Assembly: GCF_017377855.1 (NCBI RefSeq)
Contig: NZ_JAFREP010000020.1
Coordinates: forward strand, 170,634 to 234,633
Source of the DNA: Acanthopleuribacter pedis
GTDB lineage: Bacteria > Acidobacteriota > Holophagae > Acanthopleuribacterales > Acanthopleuribacteraceae
Reading direction: 5' to 3'
DNA: 64,000 bases
Position numbers and translations under genes: made by a program. Shown here piece after piece: positions 8,820 through 17,417 of the stretch (position 1 is its first letter; each line of letters begins with the position of its first letter). Under the pieces are notes generated by a model, which was given only the letters and a program-made list of their open reading frames with translations, searched no databases and was not told where the DNA came from.

Positions 8820-10934
8820 ATGAACCCATTCAGGCGAGCCCTGGTTTTGCTTTTGTTGCTTTTCGCCCCCGCCTCGGCCTGGGCTACCAAGGACATCCAC
8901 TTCTTTACCCTTGAAGTTCAGCCGGACGGCGAGAACATGGTGGTTCGCGCCGCACCCGAACCGCTGATCGCCTTCAATCTGCTCAAAGACGACAACTACG
9001 CGATCAACCAAAACGACTTCACCGCCGTACTGGACAACCCCCTGCGCCAAACGGCCTTTTTGTTGCGCACCCTTGAGCGCAACCGCGGCACCATTTACGA
9101 CGGCAAAAGCGATTACCTGCCCGTCATCAGTTACCGGTTTGAGTTGGCGGTCCGCGATGTGCGCGGCGAAATCATCAGCGACAAAAATTACAAGGTGATC
9201 CTCGGTCTCAACAAAACCGCCGGTGAAGGCGTGATCGTTTGCGACTGCCTTGAGGAACCCATCACCTTCCCGATCAACCAACTCAGCAATCCCACCACCT
9301 ACCGCGAGTTCCTCATCAATACGGTGATGCCCTTTGGCAAAGCCGGTTTCCCAATGCCCTCCCAGGAAGAATTTTTGGTAGACCTTTATTTCCGCTGGCC
9401 CCAGGTCGAGGTCGCCAAAAAAGACTTCAACGTGTTTGACCTCTTCCCCTCACTGATCCTCTGGGACCGCGACCTGATCACCAAAATCAAAATCAACCTG
9501 GGTTCCACCTACGTCCACCAAAAAGACAACCTGATCAACCAAACCCAGGATTACCAACTCAAGGTCTACCAACAGGCCATTGCCCTATACGGTAAAGCGC
9601 TGGAAGACTTGAAGAAAGGTGCAAGCGAAGCGGTGCCGACCCTGGAGGATTACGTCAGCGTGATTCCCGACGACAAAAAAGCCCTGAAACGCTTGATGGA
9701 AAGTTATTTGGCGGTCGGCATGGACGACGAGGCCTTTAGTTTGATTTCACGCTTCCAACCGATGTTTGCCACCATTCGCGAGGGTTTGTCCAACCAACGG
9801 GATTTGGCCGGCAAGGCGGAAAGCCGTCGCAACCGTTTGATGGGCCGTTTGGGCCGTTTCGCCCGCAACAAACAGGTCAAGCTTAAAATCACCTCGCCCG
9901 AACCCAACGACCTGGTAACCGGCACCACCGATTTGACCTTTAGTCTGGCGGGCAATGAGGCGCCGGTGTTGGTGATTGAGTGTTATTTGGAAGAACAGCG
10001 CATCGCGCGTTTGACCAAACCGCCCTACAAAGTACCTTTTACCGTCGACGGAAACTTTGGCAAGTTGAGCCTGCGGGTTTCGGCCTATTTTGAGGACGAA
10101 ACCTTTTCCGAGGACGAAATCGTGGTAGACACCTTGCGGGTTGATGAGGAAGAGCGGGTTCAGTTGGTGCCGCTGCACGCTTCGGTGTTTAACCTGCGCG
10201 CCAATGGGGAGCGCGAATTAACCAAAGAAGATTTCGTGCTGAAAGAGAACAAAAAGGTCAAAGAGATCGCCCACTTCCGCAAGGACACGGCGCCGCTGCG
10301 CATCGCGATTATTTTGGACACGTCGATCTCGATGTTCGGTGACAAGTTGTACCGCGCCATGTACGCGGTGAAAACCTTTCTGAGCAAGCTGTCCCCGGAA
10401 GACGCGGTCGCGATTTACACCTTCGACAGCAAAGTCTTGAAGATGACCGATTTCACCAACGAGTTCGACGAACTGGTACCGCGCGTGATGACCCTTAGCC
10501 CGCTTGGTGCGACGCGTTTGTACGACGCCATGTTGGTAGCCAACGACGCCCTGGTCGGCCAGAACGGAACCAAGGTCATGATTGTGGTATCGGACGGAGA
10601 CGACAGCGATTCGGCCACCACCGACATTCACGTGGCCGGCGCGCTGCGCAACTCGCCGGTGATGGTGTACCCCATCATTTTGCCAGGCGGCGTGTTTCCC
10701 GAACCCCAGGAGGCCGCGATGTTTTTGGAAAGCATGGCGCGTTTAACCGGGTCCATTTATACGCGCGTCCGTCGGGTGGATAACCTGGACGAAAAGTTCG
10801 ACCGGATTTACCAGGATTTTAAGTCGTTTTACTACATCGACTACTACAGTACCGAATTCAATCCCAACAAACGCGACTTGCGCCTCAACCTGAAAAAAGG
10901 CGGCACCCGGGTGCGTTTCCGCACGCTGAATTGA
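8820..10934 (+). CDS. VWFA-related domain secreted protein
   Basis: 704 residues from ATG 8820, with GAGGAG seven bases upstream. A signal peptide (about 1-23, ending ASAWA) is followed by a long unassigned region (25-340), then two beta-rich segments (about 350-440), and a C-terminal von Willebrand A domain (about 485-700). The MIDAS motif is complete: DTSIS at about 500, then LGATRLYDA and VVSDGDDSD. The lead-in DFVLKENKKVKEIAHF is typical of the 'VWFA-related Acidobacterial' family. It likely acts in the periplasm or at the surface in metal-dependent protein binding. It is monocistronic, with a hairpin after the stop. It is one of the better taxonomic clues in the window. Confidence 0.88.
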   Translation: MNPFRRALVLLLLLFAPASAWATKDIHFFTLEVQPDGENMVVRAAPEPLIAFNLLKDDNYAINQNDFTAVLDNPLRQTAFLLRTLERNRGTIYDGKSDYLPVISYRFELAVRDVRGEIISDKNYKVILGLNKTAGEGVIVCDCLEEPITFPINQLSNPTTYREFLINTVMPFGKAGFPMPSQEEFLVDLYFRWPQVEVAKKDFNVFDLFPSLILWDRDLITKIKINLGSTYVHQKDNLINQTQDYQLKVYQQAIALYGKALEDLKKGASEAVPTLEDYVSVIPDDKKALKRLMESYLAVGMDDEAFSLISRFQPMFATIREGLSNQRDLAGKAESRRNRLMGRLGRFARNKQVKLKITSPEPNDLVTGTTDLTFSLAGNEAPVLVIECYLEEQRIARLTKPPYKVPFTVDGNFGKLSLRVSAYFEDETFSEDEIVVDTLRVDEEERVQLVPLHASVFNLRANGERELTKEDFVLKENKKVKEIAHFRKDTAPLRIAIILDTSISMFGDKLYRAMYAVKTFLSKLSPEDAVAIYTFDSKVLKMTDFTNEFDELVPRVMTLSPLGATRLYDAMLVANDALVGQNGTKVMIVVSDGDDSDSATTDIHVAGALRNSPVMVYPIILPGGVFPEPQEAAMFLESMARLTGSIYTRVRRVDNLDEKFDRIYQDFKSFYYIDYYSTEFNPNKRDLRLNLKKGGTRVRFRTLN

Positions 10935-10958
10935 GGAATCGGGGCGTTCGCCCGGCCC

Positions 10959-10985
10959 CCCGTCGGAAAAACAACGCCCGACGGG
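10959..10985. terminator. hairpin between convergent genes
   Basis: CCCGTCGG (10959-10966) and CCGACGGG (10978-10985) form a perfect 8-bp stem with an A-rich loop, midway between the stop of the VWA gene (10934) and the stop of mazG (11016). It could serve both; there is no clear U tract. Confidence 0.45.
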
Positions 10986-11015
10986 TGGCGATGGGATCAT
11001 GCTCCGAAACCGGCT

Positions 11016-11885
11016 TTAGCTTTTCTTTTTAACCGCGTTCCACAAGGCTTCTTGTTCGTCTAGGTCCAGGGCGTTAAAATCACGGCCTTGCTCGCCGGCC
11101 ATGGTTTCCATCGCCTTGAAACGACGCACGAATTTGGCATTGGCCTGGCGCAAGGTTTCTTCCGGCTCAAAGCCGGCCTTGCGCACCAGGTTGCTGACGG
11201 CGAACAATAAATCGCCCAACTCTTCCTGCTGGTGGGTGCGGTCGTCGGCTTGGAAGGCCTGGCGAACCTCGCCGATTTCTTCCTCAATCTTATCCAGGAC
11301 ACGTTGCGGGTCGTCCCAATCGAAACCGACCTTGGCCGCTTTTTTGCCAATTTTGTAGCTTTCCAACAAGGCGGGCAACCCTTTGGTCAGGGTAGCAAAT
11401 ACAGAGACCGGCGCCGCCTCCCCTTTTTCCCGCTGCTTGAACTGATCCCAATTGGCCTCGACGTCTTTGGCCTCGGCCAACGAAAGGTCACCGAAGACGT
11501 GGGGATGACGTCCCACCATTTTTGAAACAATGCCCTCGAGCACGTCTTCAATGGCGAACTCGCCCCGTTCCTCCTGGATCTCGGCCTGAAACACGACTTG
11601 CAAAATAAAGTCGCCGAGTTCGTCTTCAAGCGCGCGCCAATCGCGGTTCTCAATCGCTTCCAGGACCTCGTAGCTTTCTTCAAGCACGTACTTTTTCAAG
11701 CTTTCCGGGGTTTGTTCGCGATCCCAGGGGCAACCGCGCCGCAACCGCCGCATCATGCACACCAGGGCGTAAAAACGCTGCTTAATTAGAACCTCACGTT
11801 CGGCGTCATACAGCGGCCGACCTTCTTGGTCTCGGGTCACATCGACGACGGGTTCTTGGGGCTGGACATTGTTTGGCGATTCCAC
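11016..11885 (-). CDS. mazG: MazG nucleoside triphosphate pyrophosphohydrolase
   Basis: 289 residues. GTG at 11885 is preferred because AAGGAG lies eight bases upstream; a longer in-frame start at 11930 lacks such a site. Two MazG domains are visible. The first has GCPWDREQTPESLKKYVLEE, then EELYE-type helices and LEDELGDFILQVVF. The second has IEEEIGEVRQAF and EELGDLLFAVSNLV. The EExxE and ExxD sets that bind magnesium are present in both. It hydrolyses NTPs to NMP and pyrophosphate, cleansing damaged nucleotides or tuning the stringent response. Cytosolic. The roughly 25-residue N-terminal extension is unremarkable. Confidence 0.93.
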   Translation of the reverse strand: MESPNNVQPQEPVVDVTRDQEGRPLYDAEREVLIKQRFYALVCMMRRLRRGCPWDREQTPESLKKYVLEESYEVLEAIENRDWRALEDELGDFILQVVFQAEIQEERGEFAIEDVLEGIVSKMVGRHPHVFGDLSLAEAKDVEANWDQFKQREKGEAAPVSVFATLTKGLPALLESYKIGKKAAKVGFDWDDPQRVLDKIEEEIGEVRQAFQADDRTHQQEELGDLLFAVSNLVRKAGFEPEETLRQANAKFVRRFKAMETMAGEQGRDFNALDLDEQEALWNAVKKKS

Positions 11886-12111
11886 GGGCAAAGCTCCTTC
11901 TTGGTTCCAATTCAACGACCTTTGTAACACAGGGTCGCGCGCGGGGCGAGCCGAGGCACAAGCGCTTTCATGGTTTTCTCACGGGCGGGTCGGATGCGCC
12001 ACCTTTTCGCAACGGTAAAAAGAGCTGTCCGCATCCAAGCCGCCGGCCTAAACTGAGGCTCACCCCCGGCGATTGCAACCCGCGATTGCTTCCTGCACAA
12101 GGATTTCACCC

Positions 12112-12648
12112 ATGGCACCCAACCAAAACCAAGTCGCCGTCGGCCTCGGCAGCAACCTCCACAACCGGTTCGATTTCCTGGTCCAGGCCGCGGAAGCCCT
12201 GTGCGCCCTACCTTTCTTGCGCGAACCCCAGTTCTCACCAATCTATGAAACAGCGGCGGTCGATTGCCCCGACCCGCGTCCCTTCCTCAACGCGGCCGCC
12301 TGTTTCCTATGCCACGAACATCCCGAGGTTTTGCTGACCGCGCTTCAGGGTATCGAACAACAACTGGACCGCCGGCGACCCTATCGCAATGCGCCGCGCA
12401 CCATTGACCTCGACCTGCTGCTGTTCGGTAACCGCAAAATCGAAACCCCTCGGCTCCAAGTCCCCCATCCTCGTTTTCACCTGCGTTTGTTTGTAACCAC
12501 CCCGCTGGCCCAGATCGCACCCGACCGGCGCCACCCCGACCTGAATTGCACGCTCGCGGAGCTCGATCAGCATTTGCGCCAAACCCAACAGGACGCGAAT
12601 CCCTCCCCCACCCTGCACACCCGCCAGTGGTCGCGCACCTTCCACTAA
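12112..12648 (+). CDS. folK: 2-amino-4-hydroxy-6-hydroxymethyldihydropteridine diphosphokinase
   Basis: 178 residues from ATG 12112, with AAGGA eight bases upstream; the upstream in-frame ATG at 12073 lacks a site. It opens with VAVGLGSNLHNR, the usual HPPK start, and carries the signature RTIDLDLLLFG and then VPHPRFHLRLFV. It transfers pyrophosphate from ATP to 6-hydroxymethyl-dihydropterin in folate synthesis. Length fits the family. It is not next to other folate genes here. The stop codon TAA (12646-12648) is directly followed by the first base of a palindromic element. Confidence 0.93.
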   Translation: MAPNQNQVAVGLGSNLHNRFDFLVQAAEALCALPFLREPQFSPIYETAAVDCPDPRPFLNAAACFLCHEHPEVLLTALQGIEQQLDRRRPYRNAPRTIDLDLLLFGNRKIETPRLQVPHPRFHLRLFVTTPLAQIAPDRRHPDLNCTLAELDQHLRQTQQDANPSPTLHTRQWSRTFH

Positions 12649-12832
12649 CCCGCATTTCTCACAAGGACTTCTGCTACGAAGCCGAAACCCGCGCGATTAC
12701 TTCAATTATTCGGTCGAGCCGCCTTCGCCTCAGCCGCTACGCCGATAGGTCGGACCCCTGTCTCTCGGTCGTAATCGTCGTACTCACAAGGCGTTCAGCT
12801 TCTCGCGACGAATCCTTGTGAGAAATGAGGGC
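12649..12832. repeat. palindromic element, copy B (beta arm, core, alpha arm)
   Basis: Starts CCCGCATTTCTCACAAGG immediately after the folK stop and ends CCTTGTGAGAAATGAGGGC. The left arm is of 'beta' type (CTTCTGCTACGAAGCCGAA) and the right arm of 'alpha' type, forming its own hairpin with CTTCTCGCGACGAAT. The core contains TCGGTCGAGCCGCC, CTCAGCCGCTACGCCGATA and one unit of GGTCGGACCCC. It has the same orientation as copy D and is opposite to copy C. Confidence 0.9.
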
Positions 12833-12989
12833 TAAACCAGCCTCGGGGCATGGAACAAACCAACACAAAAGGCCGAAAAAAGTGTAAGAAAGAGGACAGA
12901 TCCCCTATTTGCGGACAGGGACGTCATTCAAAGGGGCCGGCCAAAACCAGCGCTAAACCGTAAACCACTGAAAACAAAAGACCACTTTC
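12833..12989. other. spacer before the FecR gene promoter
   Basis: Short AT-richer stretch between element B and the sigma-54-type promoter; an activator could bind here. No clear repeats were seen. Confidence 0.3.
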
Positions 12990-13006
12990 TTGGCACACTC
13001 TTTGCC
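12990..13006 (+). promoter_or_regulatory. sigma-54-type promoter
   Basis: TTGGCAC-N5-TTGCC: GG at 12992-12993 and GC at 13004-13005 are exactly 10 bases apart, the -24/-12 spacing required by RpoN. Expected transcription start is near 13017, six bases ahead of the AAAGGAGG site of the downstream gene. No other site of this quality was noticed in the window. Confidence 0.7.
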
Positions 13007-13035
13007 TTAATAAGGGGCGACGAAAGGAGGTTCCC

Positions 13036-15657
13036 ATGCGTCACACTGTTTTTTTGCTTCTTATTTCTCTGAGCATGACCGCTTGGGCCGGTAATTATCC
13101 CCCCCAAGAGGAGTTTGTCGACGATGTCACCCAAGAGGACACGACCCAGGGAGAAAACCTCGCCCGTCTTACCTTTGTCGGGAAAGATGTGAACCTGGTT
13201 CACGAGGACGGTTATGAAGAAAAAGCCGTTCGCAACCTTTCCATTGTCGCGGGTGACGCCTTAACCACCGGTCGGCGCGATTTCGCCGAGGTTGAATTTA
13301 TCGACGGCAGCCTGTTGCAACTGGATCACGAGGCCCTGATCGAGTTCCAAGCAGTTAACGAAGTGTATCGTGAAGAAAGCCTGACCGTGATCAAGGTCCA
13401 CCGCGGCAGCGTGTTCCTGCACGTCAACGACGACGAACACAGCCAAAGCAAACAGGTCTTCCGCATTGATACCAAGGACGGTTCGTCCTACATCGAAGGC
13501 CCCGGCATTTACCGCATCGACCAGCAGGGCCAACGCACGACCTTAAAGGTCTACCGGGGTTACGCCGAACTTTCCGGGGAAGAAGATTCCGAGGTCGTTT
13601 ACAGCGGCGAGTACGCATCCATTCGCGACCTGTACGCCCCGAGTAACGCCCGCTCTTTCAACACCTTCAGCAGTGATCGCTTCGCGCGCTGGGCTTATGA
13701 TCGTCGTCCCTGGCGCCGCAACAGCGCGGCCAAATACGTCCAACCCCACCTGGTTTACTACGCCCGTGATTTGGACGGCCACGGCGACTGGCGCTACTTA
13801 CCTGAAATCGACGATTACGTGTGGTGTCCCACGGTCGCCACGTCCTGGCGCCCCTACTACAACGGCTACTGGACCCGTCGCCACGGGCGCCTGACCTGGG
13901 TTTCCTACGACACCTTCGGCTACGTCACCCACCACTACGGTCGCTGGAGTTGGAGTGTTGATTTCGGCTGGTATTGGAAACCAGGCCGCTACTACTCACC
14001 CGCTTGGGTTGCCTTTAACAGCTACGACAATTACATCGGCTGGTGCCCCTTGGGTTACACCAACCGCCCGTACTACTACACCAGCATTGGTTTCAACATC
14101 AACATTTACAAACGCCATTCGTTTAACTGGCACTACGTCCACACGGACCAATTCTTCTACCGCGGCCATCGTCGCGCTTACGTTCGCAACCTGCCCCGCT
14201 ACGACCGCCGCGTCATCACGACCCGCCACATCTACGTGGAACGCGACGACTTCCGTAGCCCCACCCGCCTGACCCGCGCCATTCGCCAACCCACGATCAA
14301 CCGTGACCGCGCAACCCGGGTCGCCGTCAATCGCGGCAGCATTCGCGTCAACCGCGGCGAGGCGGTGCGGGTTAATCGCGGCCCAAGTCGAAGCGTTGTC
14401 TCCCGTTCAACGGTGAACATCAACAGCCGCGACACCGGCACCCGCGCCGTATCACGCTACACCCGTCAGGTCGATAGCGGCAGCCGCCGCGGCAACATCG
14501 TCCGTCGCGAACGGGGCAACGTGGAAATCAAACGCACGACCCGCACCACCGTCGACCGGGGCGGTTCCAGTGTAACCACCACCGGCCGGCGCACCGTGGA
14601 CGACGGCAACAGGACAACCGTCAATCGTTCCCGTACCACCACCGGAAACGGTACCTCGGTCAATCGTTCCCGTACCACCACCGGAAACGGTACCTCGGTC
14701 AATCGTTCCCGTACCACCACCCGTGAGAACGGCGGGACCTCGGTCAATCGCTCACGCACCACCACCCGCGAGAACGGCGGGACCTCGGTCAATCGCTCAC
14801 GCACCACCACCCGCGAAAACGGCGGGACCTCGGTCAACCGCTCACGCACCACCACCCGCGAAAACGGCGGGACCTCGGTCAACCGCTCCCGTACCACCAC
14901 CCGCGAAAACGGTGGGACCTCGGTCAACCGCTCACGCACCACAACGCGCGAGAACGAGGGTCCTTCGGCCAACCGCTCTCAGCCGACAACCCGTGAAAAC
15001 GGCGGTACATCAATCAACCGCTCACGCACCACCTCCAAAGGCAACGAACGCGCAAGTTCCGGCATTCGCCGCACCTACCGTAACGACAACGACAGCCGCA
15101 TCCAACAACGCGAACGCGGCTCACGGGCCATCCCCAATCCGTACCGCCCCGGCAGCCGCACTACCAACACCTCGCGGAGCACCGACACCACGCGAAGTAC
15201 CAACACACGGAGCAGCGAGCGCTCTTCCGCGACCCGTCCCCAAACCTCATCGCGGAGCACGGCACAGCGCAACACCAGTCGCTCGGTAAACCGTTCGCGA
15301 AACAGCAGCAGCCCCGCGGCGAGCAACAGCCGCACCACCACCCAGCGCAACCGCTCCGCCACGGCACAGCGCAACACCGGCAACAGCAACCGTTCTCAAA
15401 GCGCAACCCGCTCCCGGTCAACGAGCACCAACCGGTCGCAAGCCACGCGCAGCGCCCCGAGTCGTCAGCGTACGGTCCAGCGCTCGCAACCCACCCAGGT
15501 ACAGCGCCCTTCCAACAGTACGGCGACACGGAGCAACCGGCAACCGTCGCGAAGCACCAACACCCGCGCGACCTCAAGTCGGGATCGCGGTTCGGTTCGT
15601 TCGAACAATGCCTCAAGCGGCGCCGGTCAACGCGCCCCCGTTCGTCGTAATCAATAA
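13036..15657 (+). CDS. FecR/DUF6600 exported protein with repetitive Arg-rich tail
   Basis: 873 residues from ATG 13036, with AAAGGAGG six bases upstream. Signal peptide 1-18. Residues about 40-195 form a FecR domain (VAGDALTTGRRDFAEVEF, then IKVHRGSVFLHV). Residues about 230-360 are a Trp/Tyr/Gly-rich DUF6600-like domain (WRPYYNGYWTRRHGRLTWV, YIGWCPLGY). Residues 365-873 are disordered, very rich in Arg, Ser, Thr and Asn, with tandem units of the type SVNRSRTTTRENGGT at about 530-670. The tail is strongly basic and nearly Lys-free, so it could bind nucleic acid, LPS or acidic polysaccharide. It is expressed from a sigma-54-type promoter and ended by a strong terminator. Related proteins are common in Acidobacteria and Deltaproteobacteria; function is unknown. 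Confidence 0.85.
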   Translation: MRHTVFLLLISLSMTAWAGNYPPQEEFVDDVTQEDTTQGENLARLTFVGKDVNLVHEDGYEEKAVRNLSIVAGDALTTGRRDFAEVEFIDGSLLQLDHEALIEFQAVNEVYREESLTVIKVHRGSVFLHVNDDEHSQSKQVFRIDTKDGSSYIEGPGIYRIDQQGQRTTLKVYRGYAELSGEEDSEVVYSGEYASIRDLYAPSNARSFNTFSSDRFARWAYDRRPWRRNSAAKYVQPHLVYYARDLDGHGDWRYLPEIDDYVWCPTVATSWRPYYNGYWTRRHGRLTWVSYDTFGYVTHHYGRWSWSVDFGWYWKPGRYYSPAWVAFNSYDNYIGWCPLGYTNRPYYYTSIGFNINIYKRHSFNWHYVHTDQFFYRGHRRAYVRNLPRYDRRVITTRHIYVERDDFRSPTRLTRAIRQPTINRDRATRVAVNRGSIRVNRGEAVRVNRGPSRSVVSRSTVNINSRDTGTRAVSRYTRQVDSGSRRGNIVRRERGNVEIKRTTRTTVDRGGSSVTTTGRRTVDDGNRTTVNRSRTTTGNGTSVNRSRTTTGNGTSVNRSRTTTRENGGTSVNRSRTTTRENGGTSVNRSRTTTRENGGTSVNRSRTTTRENGGTSVNRSRTTTRENGGTSVNRSRTTTRENEGPSANRSQPTTRENGGTSINRSRTTSKGNERASSGIRRTYRNDNDSRIQQRERGSRAIPNPYRPGSRTTNTSRSTDTTRSTNTRSSERSSATRPQTSSRSTAQRNTSRSVNRSRNSSSPAASNSRTTTQRNRSATAQRNTGNSNRSQSATRSRSTSTNRSQATRSAPSRQRTVQRSQPTQVQRPSNSTATRSNRQPSRSTNTRATSSRDRGSVRSNNASSGAGQRAPVRRNQ
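14620..15045 (+). repeat. in-gene tandem repeat, 39- then 45-bp units
   Basis: Inside the FecR/DUF6600 gene. Two 13-residue units (NRSRTTTGNGTSV) are followed by about seven 15-residue units (NRSRTTTRENGGTSV). The last copies are degenerate (SANRSQPTT, SINRSRTTSKGN). DNA identity between the central units is near complete, indicating recent expansion. Confidence 0.9.
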
Positions 15658-15683
15658 ACCCCAGCCTCATTAAAAGAAGCAAA

Positions 15684-15710
15684 GGCGGCCGTTCGAGGCC
15701 GCCTTTTTTT
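15684..15710 (+). terminator. Rho-independent terminator of the FecR/DUF6600 gene
   Basis: GGCGGCC (15684-15690), loop GTTCGA, GGCCGCC (15697-15703), then seven T residues (15704-15710). Classic intrinsic terminator 27 bp after the stop. Confidence 0.92.
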
Positions 15711-15740
15711 GTGGACCCATCCCTGAAAGATACGGGTTAA

Positions 15741-16034
15741 CCCGCATTTCTCACAAGGATTCGTCGCGAGAAGCAGAAAGCCTTGTGAGTACGAGGATTA
15801 CGACCGAGAGTCGGCGCAGGGGTCCGACCTTTCGCGGGGCCGACCTTTCGCGGGGCCGACCTTTCGCGGGGCCGACCTTTCTCGGGGCCGACCTTTCGCG
15901 GGGCCGACCTTTCGGCGTAGCAGCTGAGGCGAAGGCGGCTCGACCAAGTAATGCGGAAGGCCGCCCCGCGGATGGCCGCCCCCTCGTAATCGCATGGGTT
16001 GCCCCGTAGCAGAATTTCTTGTGAGAAATGCGGG
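15741..16034. repeat. palindromic element, copy C, with 16-bp tandem core
   Basis: Begins CCCGCATTTCTCACAAGG and ends CTTGTGAGAAATGCGGG, abutting the stop codon of the minus-strand oxidase gene at 16035. The alpha arm is on the left and the beta arm on the right, and the core is inverted relative to copies B and D (GCTGAGGCGAAGGCGGCTCGA). The core holds six copies of a 16-bp unit, GACCTTTCGCGGGGCC, at 15826-15920, with one-base variants. Apparent ORFs here are composition artefacts, as a 16-bp unit shifts frame. Confidence 0.92.
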
Positions 16035-17165
16035 TTAGGCGTGAAAAAGGTCGGGTGTGATTTCCATGATGGAACGACAACCACACAAGGCCAAGGTTCG
16101 GTCAAGTTCATCGCGGAGGATCGCGAACGTGTGACGCACGCCCGCTTCGCCACCGGCGGCCAACCCCCACAAAACGGGACGACCGATCAGCACCGCGTCG
16201 GCACCCGCGGCCAAAGCCTTCATCACATCGCTGCCGCGGCGAATACCACCGTCGACCAGCAAGCACGGCAATTGACCCGCCGCGTTGCTGCGACCGGCAA
16301 GAACCTGGGCAATGCGCGGCAACACGTCGATGGTGGCGGGGGCGCTGTCCAACTGACGCCCGCCGTGGTTGGACACGATCACGCCGCGCGCACCGTTGTC
16401 CAGGGCGGTCACCGCGTCGTCGCAGCGCACAATCCCTTTCACCATCACCGGCAAACCCGTTTCACCGGCCAACCAGCGAATGTCTTCCCAAGTGATATTG
16501 GGTTCGATCAATTCGGAGAAGTAGCGGGTCAACCCGGAAGTAGCCAGTTTGCGCCGCTCGCTTTCGGCGTCCCGCGGCAACAGGTTGTCCATGGAGAAAT
16601 CAGGGGGTAACCGAAAGCCACAGCGTTCATCGCCCTCGCGTTTGCCGAGTACCGGCGCATCAACGGTAAACACGAGGCCGCTGCAGCCGGAAGCAACAAC
16701 CCGCTCCAGCAAGGCACGGGTAATGCCGCGGTCCTTGTACATGTAAAGCTGGAACCAGAAAGGACACTTGGTCGCGGCCACCTCTTCGACAGACTTATTC
16801 GACAAGGTACTCAGGACGAACAGCGACTTTTCAGCTTTTACAGCCCTGGCGGTCGCCAATTCTCCGTCAGGGTGCGCCAATTGGTGGAAGGCGGTCGGCG
16901 CGGCGATAACCGGCATCGATAAACGATGGTCGAGCAAGGTGGTCGTCATATCGCGTTCACCCACCCCCCGCAAAACCCGGTAGTGTAACGCAATTTCCGC
17001 CAAAGCACGCAGGTTGCGGGCCAGGGCGGCTTCGTCCTCCGCGCCACCGGCGAAATAGCTAAAGGCGGAGGGTTCGAGCAACTTTTGCGCGAGGTTTTTG
17101 AGGTCGTTCACGTTGAGGCATTGGCGCAGATAGTGGTCCGCATGCGAAGGTTGGAGATCCGTCAT
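16035..17165 (-). CDS. FMN-dependent alpha-hydroxy-acid oxidase
   Basis: 376 residues from ATG 17165 (MTDLQPSHADHY); the frame extends to 17288 but the extra segment has no homology-like content, and no strong ribosome site distinguishes the choices. The family core is complete. FSYFAGGAEDEAAL is near the N-terminus, MPVIAAPTAFHQLAHPDGE binds FMN, FQLYMYKDRG follows, and the active-site SNHGGRQLD carries the catalytic His at about 265, with LVDGGIRRGSDVMKALAAGA after it. It oxidises an L-2-hydroxy acid such as lactate or glycolate to the keto acid; substrate is undetermined. Cytosolic or membrane-associated. Its stop touches palindromic element C. Confidence 0.9.
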   Translation of the reverse strand: MTDLQPSHADHYLRQCLNVNDLKNLAQKLLEPSAFSYFAGGAEDEAALARNLRALAEIALHYRVLRGVGERDMTTTLLDHRLSMPVIAAPTAFHQLAHPDGELATARAVKAEKSLFVLSTLSNKSVEEVAATKCPFWFQLYMYKDRGITRALLERVVASGCSGLVFTVDAPVLGKREGDERCGFRLPPDFSMDNLLPRDAESERRKLATSGLTRYFSELIEPNITWEDIRWLAGETGLPVMVKGIVRCDDAVTALDNGARGVIVSNHGGRQLDSAPATIDVLPRIAQVLAGRSNAAGQLPCLLVDGGIRRGSDVMKALAAGADAVLIGRPVLWGLAAGGEAGVRHTFAILRDELDRTLALCGCRSIMEITPDLFHA

Positions 17166-17345
17166 GGCAACATCCAAATTCTTTTCGAGCCGGTCACGAG
17201 CCTGTTGTGGCACACAGCGACGGCGTTGTTCAGTTGGGTTAATTTCGGGAAACAGCTTATTTTCTCGCATAAGCTGCCGCTTGACCACCCTTTATCAACG
17301 GGAGCAGGGGCAAAGTGAAGGAAGCAACACCAAAACGCTGTCCGC

Positions 17346-17374
17346 TTGGCAACACCTCGGGGTCGTGTTAAGTT
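17346..17374 (+). promoter_or_regulatory. sigma-70-type promoter of the DUF695-hupE-ATP-grasp operon
   Basis: TTGGCA at 17346-17351, a 17-bp spacer, then TAAGTT at 17369-17374, 44 bp before the GTG start of the first gene in the operon. It lies in the gap between divergent genes. Confidence 0.55.
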
Positions 17375-17417
17375 GAACCGTCATTAACCCGACGCTTAAG
17401 TCAACCCCCAAGTAACC

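Noticed and set aside
14466..14972. 168-residue minus-strand frame with REVVRERLTEV-like repeats
   Set aside because: Mirror of the tandem repeat in the FecR/DUF6600 gene.
15737..16153. Frames with pentapeptide-like repeats in palindromic element C
   Set aside because: The DNA unit is 16 bp, so the frame shifts every copy and the apparent protein repeat is accidental; no start site.
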